Assembly: GCA_050248735.1 (NCBI GenBank)
Contig: JBFWRU010000001.1
Location: 496,001-560,000 of the forward strand
Source: JACKFE01 sp050248735
GTDB taxonomy: Bacteria; Nitrospirota; Nitrospiria; Nitrospirales; UBA8639
DNA: 64,000 bases
Reading direction: 5' to 3'
Shown piece by piece: positions 8,416-15,036 of the stretch (position 1 is the stretch's first letter; the number at the start of each line of letters is the position of its first letter). The notes under the pieces were generated by a model. That model had not been told where the DNA came from and searched no databases. It saw nothing but the letters and a program-made list of their open reading frames with translations. The translations under genes and the position numbers were made by a program.

Positions 8416-9072
8416 ATGCGGTGTACGGCGGTTTTTACATGCTATGGTGTAGGTTCAGGATTGTGCGTTGCGATGGCCTTCGGTCTGTTGGTGCAATCGG
8501 TGGCAATGGCCAATCCTCATGAACCGAGAGAAGTCGGGCCATATACCTTGGCCGTCGGGTTTAGGATCGAACCGGCTTTTGAAGATGTGCCCAATGCCCT
8601 TGATTTTCTCGTGACTCGAACATTCGATGGGAAACCCATTAGCGTGAATAATGGAGACGTGGTGAATGTGGAAGCCGAGGTCCAGTTTCGAAAGGAAGAA
8701 CGTGTTGACTCCAGAATCATTCAAGTAGATCAACTGGCCAAACCGGAACAGGCCTTCGGAGCCGACAATCGTTACAATGCCTGGTTCAAACCGACGATTG
8801 ACGGGGCTTATGGTTTCAGAGTCAGGGGGGAAATCAATGATCGCAGCGATCCTCAAGCGGGGCCGCTATTTTTTGATGAAGTGTGGGTGTGCGGGGCGGG
8901 AACGCAAAATCCCCAAGGCCGGAGTTTTGGTTGTGTGAATGATCCTCAGACCTTTCCGAAGGGCCTTTTCGATCGACGAGGGAAAGACCAACATGGGTAT
9001 CAGGACGATGACAGGAACGTTTTTTTTAAGGAGGGTGGATTCGGCGGTCATGGATTTCGCGATCAGGATTAG
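8416..9072 (+). CDS. Exported protein of unknown function, beta-rich with His/Gly tail
   Basis: 218 residues starting at ATG 8416, which has GAGGAGG about 8 bases upstream. The signal peptide ends near SVAMA (about residue 31). The mature part opens with NPHEPREVGPYTLAVGFRIE and has alternating beta-like segments (VVNVEAEVQF, then DGAYGFRVRGEI), two cysteines about 17 residues apart (VCGAG and FGCVN) and a charged, Gly/His-rich end (EGGFGGHGF). The layout recalls small periplasmic proteins encoded beside copper and CopC-type genes, but I cannot assign a family. It is one of few plus-strand genes in this region and is followed by a hairpin terminator. Confidence 0.7.
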   Translation: MRCTAVFTCYGVGSGLCVAMAFGLLVQSVAMANPHEPREVGPYTLAVGFRIEPAFEDVPNALDFLVTRTFDGKPISVNNGDVVNVEAEVQFRKEERVDSRIIQVDQLAKPEQAFGADNRYNAWFKPTIDGAYGFRVRGEINDRSDPQAGPLFFDEVWVCGAGTQNPQGRSFGCVNDPQTFPKGLFDRRGKDQHGYQDDDRNVFFKEGGFGGHGFRDQD

Positions 9073-9107
9073 AAGCATCAGGTGAACAGAACCTTTGCTC
9101 CGGTAGA

Positions 9108-9139
9108 GGGGGAGAACTCGTGCATGCGTGTTCTCCCCC
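9108..9139 (+). terminator. Hairpin terminator after the exported protein
   Basis: GGGGGAGAAC pairs perfectly with GTTCTCCCCC around a 12-base loop, 35 bases after the stop at 9072. The following bases (ATATTGGTTCT) contain some T but no long run, so it is a modest intrinsic terminator. Confidence 0.6.
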
Positions 9140-9366
9140 ATATTGGTTCTGCCTGCGGCATTGATTAGGAGTAGTAATTCTTCCTTCCTCACTTTTATTC
9201 TTTCCTGAATGTTCCTAGTAGCCCATTCTAATCGAAGGCTTTTATGAAAATGACCGGAAAACTCCGGCCACCGACCTTGGCAGTGAGGGGATGCCGGAAT
9301 AAGCCGCAGTCAGAAAGAACGAAGGGGAAAAACGATGATGGTTGCGAAGGAATTTGGTCTGGATGT

Positions 9367-10254
9367 CTAATCCTGCCAGTTGAACCCGGAAGCCCGGGCT
9401 AGGTCTTTGGGAGTCTGAAGACCGGTTAACCGGCGTTCCCCGATGATCCACGTAGGGTAGCTTTTAATGTCAGCCTTGACGCAGGGAGCGGTGAGAGCGC
9501 TTCCGCGTCCACCGGAACTACATTCCACGTAGGGGAGCCGTTTGGCCGATGAAAGAAATTCGGCTTTCTGTTCCTGGCAGCGGGGGCACCAGTAGGCACC
9601 GTAAAACTTGGCTCCAGTTTGATCCAGGTGAATGGACAGGGCTTGCAGTTGCGGGTCCTCGGGGCCCGCGGCCGCGTCAAACCAGCCGCTGTAATGCATG
9701 TGCAATCCGCCCACGATCAGCAGCCCGATCACGACCGCCTCTTTCAGGGATTTCGTCCAATCGGGAGGCCGTCGAGCGAGAGCCAGACCAAGGATTGTCG
9801 TGATGATGGCAAAAGAGGTGAGGCAGTAGGGACAGGTGGCTTCGATCTCCAGGACCGAGACTACGGTCAAGTAGGCGCTGACTGCGAATCCGCTCATTGC
9901 CACGTAAATCAATACCGATCCCCTACCGGATTTGCCACGGCCGGACCAGGCGAGCCCCGCGATCACCACATAGGTCATGAAGCCCCACAGGGCCATTGGC
10001 ATGCCAAGGAGGGTGGCCCAGCGGCTACTCTGGACGATGTCACACCCCGAACCCTCGCTGCAAAATGCCGGGTGAACTTCAAATGAGGCGGTATAGGTCA
10101 AGTAGGCGGTTAAAATCAGGCCGGCGCCAGTCAGGATGATAATGAGAAGGTCGAGAAGTGACGGCCCTTTCGCTACCTTGGACCCGGAGGCTTTCGAAAA
10201 ACTCTGGCCGGTTCCCTGATTAACGGATTTGTTGAGTTTACTTTCTTTGGCCAT
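9367..10254 (-). CDS. VKOR-family disulfide-forming protein fused to a thioredoxin-like domain
   Basis: 295 residues from ATG 10254, which has GGGAG 5 bases upstream; a TTG 18 bases earlier is less likely. Membrane helices start at about residue 33. The vitamin K epoxide reductase signature is complete: C65 and C71 in CSEGSGCDIVQSS, and CPYC at 141-144. After a last helix (about 172-185) comes a thioredoxin-like domain with CPRC at 223-226 and a cis-Pro-type SYPTW. Bacterial VKOR proteins oxidise their thioredoxin partner with quinone as acceptor; here donor and partner are one chain. It probably makes disulfides in the periplasm, a plausible supply for the many Cys-rich exported proteins nearby. 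Confidence 0.9.
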   Translation of the reverse strand: MAKESKLNKSVNQGTGQSFSKASGSKVAKGPSLLDLLIIILTGAGLILTAYLTYTASFEVHPAFCSEGSGCDIVQSSRWATLLGMPMALWGFMTYVVIAGLAWSGRGKSGRGSVLIYVAMSGFAVSAYLTVVSVLEIEATCPYCLTSFAIITTILGLALARRPPDWTKSLKEAVVIGLLIVGGLHMHYSGWFDAAAGPEDPQLQALSIHLDQTGAKFYGAYWCPRCQEQKAEFLSSAKRLPYVECSSGGRGSALTAPCVKADIKSYPTWIIGERRLTGLQTPKDLARASGFNWQD

Positions 10255-10424
10255 ATCTGCTCCCTTGTTCAATCATTTTAAAACTTCCAGAGTTCTTTAG
10301 CGCAGTCCTCGCATTAGCCAAGCAGAAGAAGGTGTGGCAACGTGATGGCATCTTTTTTTGACCGACCTCAGACATTGTCCTAACGATTACCGGCAATCTT
10401 ATATGTAAATACTCTAAAATCAGT

Positions 10425-11366
10425 TTAAGAACGATGATCTTGAATTTTTTTGACGGGGACCAGTAATTCGTGAAGGACCTCCTTTATTTCGATTTGGGTG
10501 ACGGGCAGGAGTTCCAATTGAGGATTCAGGTCCACAGGGTTGATTGCTATTGAGGTATAATCCAGCTCCCCTTGAGCGACATATTGTTTGACCTCTTGGA
10601 ATAAACCCTCAGGTGTCAGGCCGCAGGCGGCCATCAATGCCTCAAGGGGAGAAACCTCGTCATTGACAAGGAAGATGTATCGACCAAGCTTGTCAAAGTT
10701 TCCCTCTTTTCCAAAGAAAAAATAATGCATCATGGCCCAAGACTGAGCATGGGCCATGATGCCTACCTGGTCTTGCAGGAAATCTACCTGGTCTAAGAGG
10801 AGTTGTTCCATTGAAATCCATTCCGGTTGAGTGAGCAGCCACAGCCACTTGTCACCTGTAGGAATTCCGAATTTCACGGTGCCATCATGATAGTCAAAGG
10901 TTTCGAAAATTCCGGCTAATCCTTCATCGTACCATTGTGGGAAGCGGGCGGGATGCTTTGAGAGCAGATAATGGATAAATTCATGATAGATGATGGAAGA
11001 GGCGGAACCGTCCCATACTGCTGCATTCATGGCAATGAAATTGTGCCCTTGAATAAAATACCCTCCCACTTTTTCCATGGGTTGAAACGCAGTAAACGAA
11101 CGCCAGTCATTGAATACATATACGCGAAGAGGATGTGGTTCTTCAAACGGGGGAATGGTGGTAATCTGCAGGGCGAGGGTGCGGAAATTTTCCAGGGTTT
11201 TGGCTATATCAATAGCGAGGGTTTCATCGGTATTGCTGTAAAAGATGAAATTTGCGGTTCGAATTTTCTTCCATTCTTCGAGATTGGCAAATGGATGATT
11301 GGCGCAGCCTCCCAACCATACTAGCCAAACGGTCCAGCAGATGTGTCGAAGAAAGGCTCGGTCCAA
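10425..11366 (-). CDS. Lipoprotein with gluzincin-type metallopeptidase motif
   Basis: About 313 residues. A short hydrophobic leader ends in the lipobox-like WLGG-C21. HEFIH at 128-132 followed by WYDEGLA at about 145-151 forms the HExxH plus downstream Glu pattern of gluzincin zinc peptidases, as in the DUF1570 or peptidase MA-like group. The region before it (about 33-110) resembles the N-terminal part of the same group. It would be membrane-anchored and face the periplasm or outer surface. The start is TTG with a weak ribosome site, so a different N-terminus is possible. It stands alone between two minus-strand genes with more than 150 bases on each side. Substrate unknown. Confidence 0.75.
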   Translation of the reverse strand: MDRAFLRHICWTVWLVWLGGCANHPFANLEEWKKIRTANFIFYSNTDETLAIDIAKTLENFRTLALQITTIPPFEEPHPLRVYVFNDWRSFTAFQPMEKVGGYFIQGHNFIAMNAAVWDGSASSIIYHEFIHYLLSKHPARFPQWYDEGLAGIFETFDYHDGTVKFGIPTGDKWLWLLTQPEWISMEQLLLDQVDFLQDQVGIMAHAQSWAMMHYFFFGKEGNFDKLGRYIFLVNDEVSPLEALMAACGLTPEGLFQEVKQYVAQGELDYTSIAINPVDLNPQLELLPVTQIEIKEVLHELLVPVKKIQDHRS

Positions 11367-11735
11367 CTATCTACCCAGAATTTTCAGAAAATGCCGTTCA
11401 ATGCGGAGTCTCCACACCAAATCTGCAATGGCAAGAATTGCAGATAAATTTCTCCTCATTGCTCCGATTTCTATAGCACAGCCTGACCAATCGGAGCCAC
11501 TGTTAAAGAGGAGCTTAAGCAATTGGTGAATGGATTATTACCTTTCTATTTACGAGAAAACCACCGGTACGGGTGGGGTTACGAAGTAGGTTGAGTGTTT
11601 AGGAATGGAGGAAGAGCGCACGACAAAGCGGAAAGGGCTGTTTAAAAGGGTAGGGTGAGGGCCTAGGAGGATGTCAGTCAATCCCACCCTCACCCTACCT
11701 ATCCAAGGTTGGAGGCCGGTCCGTCCTTGGAGGTT
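11367..11735. other. Intergenic region with second palindromic repeat, otherwise empty
   Basis: 369 bases upstream of the lipoprotein gene. It contains the repeat at 11645-11699 and presumably the lipoprotein promoter near its left end. Short frames here have no supporting features. Confidence 0.5.
11645..11699. repeat. Palindromic intergenic repeat, copy 2
   Basis: GGTAGGGTGAGGG pairs perfectly with CCCTCACCCTACC (13 bp) across a loop of about 25 bases. Its left half is about 86 percent identical to the element at 7915-7966. Where the stems differ, both strands changed together (C:G to T:A and A:T to G:C). Confidence 0.7.
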
Positions 11736-12304
11736 CTATGCCGAGTAGTTTCGCCTGTGATGGAAACGGCTGAACGGAAATGTTTTATGGGCACCATGCG
11801 CTCGTTTTTCAAAATTTTTATCATACCGATGGACGTAATCCTTGCTGTCCCTCAGGGGTCGATGACAGGCACGGCAGGTGGTGTCGTCGATATTCAAATT
11901 GTTTGCTCTTGTTCTTGAGTGCTGGATAAATGCAATGCCGTGTTCAGATTGTCCGGAGCATGCCTGCCTCATCCCGCTCCCTTTTGCCTGACGAATACCT
12001 TGGCTAAATCCGCCTTCACCAAATTCCCGTCTGTTCCTTTTTCTAAAGCCCTTTCGGCATGGAACTGGATTGTGCAGATGGAGCCATCGATACCGATGAA
12101 CATTCCATAATGGCCAACACCGGAAACCACTCACGTGCTCTGCGCATACGTGAATGCCTCCTGTTGATAGTAAAATATCGCTTGATAGCGAGCCGGAAAC
12201 TCTCCGGGAGAGTCCTCAACGAGTAAATAACCCTCTGCCGAATATTTCTGATTAATGCTACAGGCAACGATTCCGCGAACAGATTGATCCTGAAATTTCC
12301 TCAT
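11736..12304 (-). pseudogene. Decayed gene remnant with a c-type heme-binding motif
   Basis: Reading the minus strand from ATG 12304, one frame gives protein-like sequence (GYLLVEDSPGEFPARYQAIF) up to an in-frame TGA at 12131-12133. The same frame continues convincingly (GHYGMFIGIDGSICTIQFHA) to a second TGA at 11969-11971. A neighbouring frame then carries a classical heme attachment motif, CRACH, at 11862-11876 and runs to 11736. Two stops and a frame change suggest a broken gene for a small heme protein, perhaps of the cytochrome P460 type, which also ends in C-x-x-C-H. The family call is weak. It follows the exported protein at 12323 by only 18 bases. Confidence 0.45.
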
Positions 12305-12322
12305 GTCAGGTGTAGGTCTGCA

Positions 12323-13072
12323 CTACGGAACAAAAAAGTTCAGTGGATTCATGGCTTGGTAACTGACATTGGAACGATGCCCGCCGTTTGGATCAACGAA
12401 CCCTCCATCAAGCCCTGGGTCGGGAATGTTTGCCGAAGAGAGGAATGTCGGGTTGTTGTTATAGGCCCGAACCCGTTGAGCGAATGTCTGTCTGCCCGCT
12501 TCAATCCGATCGATTTCATCGTCCGTGCCATAAGTTGTGAATGGAGGATAGGCACGGCAGGTATCGATGGCGGCCAAGAATACCTGATGGAGCCTGAGAA
12601 ATGTGGCCAAGGCTCGTTCTGCCAGGGGACGTTCAGACATCTCCAGAGTCTCAAGGAATGCCGTTCGTGCCATGCCTTTAGGATGTTCGTGAGTGAAGAC
12701 GACCGCCTGATTCTTATCAAATGCGATCGCGCCCTGTTCCAGGATTCCGTCGGTCAAATCCCGTAGGGAAATGAAATGAATGTAATCCTTCGTTCTGGCT
12801 TCATGGGTATCTGCAGGACGGTATTGACCATCCACCCGATCAATGACCAAATCTCGATGGTTCATCACATGAATACGGATTGGCCTGTCGGATCCTGTAG
12901 ATTTGCATAAATGAGGGGAAAACGGCCGCTCATCAAGATAGAGGGGAAAGGGTTCGGTAGCGAAGGCAAGGGAGGTGTGAGCACCGATGAGGAGCAGAAA
13001 TCCTATTTTGACGAGGAATATCCATGCTTGGGTCGGATGAGGTGTGATACGTGGTTTTGTAAAGACGGACAT
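12323..13072 (-). CDS. Exported protein of unknown function
   Basis: 249 residues, ATG start with GGAGG 9 bases upstream. Signal peptide with a hydrophobic core (IFLVKIGFLLLIGAHTSLAFA) and cleavage near residue 39. The mature protein is polar and mixed alpha/beta, with IRIHVMNHRDLVIDRVDG early, a helical middle (ERALATFLRLHQVFLAAIDT) and a Gly/Asn/Pro-rich end (DPGLDGGFVDPNGG). Two cysteines are far apart. I do not recognise a family. It lies downstream of the C-x-W-x-C protein at 13233-13544 on the same strand and immediately upstream of the decayed heme-type gene. Confidence 0.75.
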   Translation of the reverse strand: MSVFTKPRITPHPTQAWIFLVKIGFLLLIGAHTSLAFATEPFPLYLDERPFSPHLCKSTGSDRPIRIHVMNHRDLVIDRVDGQYRPADTHEARTKDYIHFISLRDLTDGILEQGAIAFDKNQAVVFTHEHPKGMARTAFLETLEMSERPLAERALATFLRLHQVFLAAIDTCRAYPPFTTYGTDDEIDRIEAGRQTFAQRVRAYNNNPTFLSSANIPDPGLDGGFVDPNGGHRSNVSYQAMNPLNFFVP

Positions 13073-13232
13073 GAACGATTTCCTCCTGCCTAGAGGGTGG
13101 CGAATGATCTCTCTTTTTGGTGTGAACCTGTGAGATTTCAGGTTCGTCCTTAGGGAAACTCCGACCGGACGGCATCAATCAGGAGAGTCCCAGCCGTATT
13201 GCCGGTCGTCCGGCCCTAAAAAAATGGTGTAA

Positions 13233-13544
13233 TTACAACAAGGCAGAAGGAGGTGGAGCCCGGGATGCGGTGTCAAAAAACAGATCAAGGTCCGGGACGG
13301 GTGGGTGGGGAAGATGAATGGACCATAGGCGCGAGAATGGGGTGGGTAGGATTGGGGAAAACCCTTGTAAGGCATTCGCGGCCTGGCATGTCCAGCTACA
13401 CAAGATTTTCCCATGAGATTGCTGGTCGTGGTGCCCGAAGTGGAGATGAGTTACCGGGGAATAGGACAGCCCGGCCGACACGAAGAGAAAGCAACAGGTC
13501 AGGATGATGGCTGTCCAATGTTTGATGGATCGAAGATTACTCAT
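13233..13544 (-). CDS. Small His/Cys protein, C-x-W-x-C family member 2
   Basis: 103 residues: N-terminal hydrophobic helix (TAIILTCCFLFVSAGL), a His cluster (HLHFGHHDQQSH, 33-44), the core C49-S-W-T-C53, and a C-terminal SRAPP tail ten residues from the end. The second hydrophobic segment seen in members 1, 3 and 4 is replaced here by a Pro-rich stretch. No clear ribosome site precedes the ATG. The gene is 160 bases upstream of the exported 249-residue protein and 114 bases downstream of the helix-turn-helix gene. Probably a small membrane-anchored or exported metal-binding protein, inferred from composition only. Confidence 0.62.
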   Translation of the reverse strand: MSNLRSIKHWTAIILTCCFLFVSAGLSYSPVTHLHFGHHDQQSHGKILCSWTCQAANALQGFSPILPTPFSRLWSIHLPHPPVPDLDLFFDTASRAPPPSALL

Positions 13545-13658
13545 ACGCGATACGGTCTTCAGATTGACTCGTTGATTTCCAATGGGTCAATTTATCGATA
13601 GTCGCTATTGGTGTCTACGCATGAATGCTACCGGATGCCACACATGCAACATGCTTGG

Positions 13659-13865
13659 TCATCGATAAGAAGTCACAGCCAGATGCCATTGGTCCTTTCG
13701 GTTCTGTTCGATCAAGGCATCGATGGATTCCTGGAATATCCGCAAGCTGCCTTTTCCAATTTTGGTCGCTTTGAGGCGGTCCTCTTCAACCCATCGGTAA
13801 ATGGTCCATCGGCTGACATTTAAACGTTTTGCAGCTTCTCCTACCCGTAACAGTTGTGTATGCAT
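13659..13865 (-). CDS. Small helix-turn-helix DNA-binding protein (excisionase/MerR-type fold)
   Basis: 68 residues, with GGAG 8 bases before the ATG at 13865. The first 50 residues are a single winged helix-turn-helix of the HTH_17 type (LRVGEAAKRLNVSRWTIYRW, then KATKIGKGSLRIF), as found in excisionases, BldC and short transcription factors. There is no integrase or other phage gene nearby, so a regulatory role is more likely than excision. It sits between two C-x-W-x-C genes in the TonB cluster and is the only candidate regulator of that cluster in the window. Confidence 0.85.
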   Translation of the reverse strand: MHTQLLRVGEAAKRLNVSRWTIYRWVEEDRLKATKIGKGSLRIFQESIDALIEQNRKDQWHLAVTSYR

Positions 13866-14104
13866 GCGACATTCTCCTTATAATCTGTCGGACATTGTGG
13901 CCAACATGAGGGCCTTGTTCCTGGCAGATATCAATCTTTAAGGTTATTTCCTGGACCTTAGATAAAAGGCACGGTTTAGTGCTCGAATGACAGATGATGG
14001 CGATGCTGGTTGAAGACATCCGAAAGGGTGTTTCTCAAGCCGTCTGCCGCATCTTCTGTCGCCTGGGAGCGAAAACCAGGAGATAAATTGAGTACACGTT
14101 GAGA

Positions 14105-14455
14105 TTAGGCAATGACGGGAGGACCGCGGGAAGTGGGAAGAAGGATGAGAAATCGTCGGTTGTAAGTGTAAATCGTGGAAAAAGCGGAGACCGTCAATAA
14201 TAGTAAGGCAAAGGTGAGCTGAGAATGCGAAAGTTCGGTGGAAGTCTGGCTGACATGGCAGGCCCAGGAGCAGAGTATCAGGTGATGGGTTTGGTGGTGG
14301 GGGTGCTGGTGGTGGAAGTCCACCATCATGGAATTTGAGCCACAGAGCGCCGCAAAAACCAGCAATACGACATAAAGGCCGACCAGCAAAAAGGGAAGAC
14401 CTTGAAGCCGCGATCGAGTCTGAAGGGATAATCGAACCGGGGACAACATATTCAT
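14105..14455 (-). CDS. Small His/Cys protein, C-x-W-x-C family member 3
   Basis: 116 residues from ATG 14455, which begins one base after the exbD stop, so translation is probably coupled to exbD. An upstream in-frame ATG at 14485 lies inside exbD. First hydrophobic helix at about 21-40, an unusually dense His block (DFHHQHPHHQTHH), the core C62-S-W-A-C66, a second helix (LTFALLLLTVSAFSTIY) and a terminal SRGPPVIA. The coupling to exbD is the firmest tie between this family and the TonB energy system. The His block suggests Cu, Ni, Zn or heme contact. Confidence 0.7.
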   Translation of the reverse strand: MNMLSPVRLSLQTRSRLQGLPFLLVGLYVVLLVFAALCGSNSMMVDFHHQHPHHQTHHLILCSWACHVSQTSTELSHSQLTFALLLLTVSAFSTIYTYNRRFLILLPTSRGPPVIA

Positions 14456-14456
14456 G

Positions 14457-14867
14457 TCAAGAATTCGAAGTCGGTTTTGTCGCAATGGACATATTATGAA
14501 TGCCGCTGATTCGAACTTTGTCCATCACCTGGATCACCAATCCGTGTCGGACCGATTCATCGGCATTGATGATGACGCTGGGATCGGGATCTCGTTGGCG
14601 GGTATCCGCCAGGCGGCTTTCCAGCTCGCCCAGGGCAATGGGCTCTTTGTTAAAAAAGATGGTGCCGTCTTTGGTGATAGACAGGGACACCTCTTCCTGG
14701 ACCTTATCAGTGGAGGATTCCGCCTCCGGCAAGTTCACGGGCATGCCGCGTTGAAGCGTCATAGACAGGGTGGCGATCATGAAAAACACCAGGAGAAAAA
14801 ACATGGTGTCAATCATGGGAATGATTTCGATCCTGGCCTTTTTCTTGGCTGTCGCTGGCAGTCTCAT
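14457..14867 (-). CDS. exbD: ExbD/TolR biopolymer transport protein
   Basis: 136 residues with the usual ExbD layout: a short basic cytoplasmic end, one membrane helix starting with IEIIPMIDTMFFLLVFFM whose Asp (in PMIDTMF) is the conserved proton-coupling residue, and a periplasmic domain (VSLSITKDGTIFFN, then VIINADESVRHG). With ExbB it would power TonB. It is separated from exbB (19265-19876) by the amidohydrolase, a C-x-W-x-C gene and the receptor, an unusual order. A 14 bp hairpin lies between the receptor stop and this gene, which could adjust its expression. Confidence 0.93.
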   Translation of the reverse strand: MRLPATAKKKARIEIIPMIDTMFFLLVFFMIATLSMTLQRGMPVNLPEAESSTDKVQEEVSLSITKDGTIFFNKEPIALGELESRLADTRQRDPDPSVIINADESVRHGLVIQVMDKVRISGIHNMSIATKPTSNS

Positions 14868-14955
14868 GACAATTCTAAAGTCGATCCTTTATGCAGCGTT
14901 CAGGGAGTCAAGTGACGACATGGATTGAGGCTTGTCGGTCATTGATCGGGGACCT

Positions 14956-14995
14956 AGGATGTCACACCTAGCATACCAATCAGGTGTGACATCCT
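14956..14995 (-). promoter_or_regulatory. Perfect hairpin between the receptor and exbD
   Basis: AGGATGTCACACCT pairs perfectly over 14 bp with AGGTGTGACATCCT around a 12-base loop. It lies between the receptor stop (15037) and the exbD start (14867) on the minus strand. No U-tract follows on the minus strand, so a partial terminator or an RNA-processing or stability element is more likely than a full stop. Confidence 0.55.
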
Positions 14996-15036
14996 CAATG
15001 TTCCGGTTCCAACCTCTTAACGATTTGATAAACGAA

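Noticed and set aside
13659..13865. Excisionase of an integrated element
   Set aside because: The fold fits, but there is no integrase, attachment repeat or other mobile gene in the surrounding sequence.
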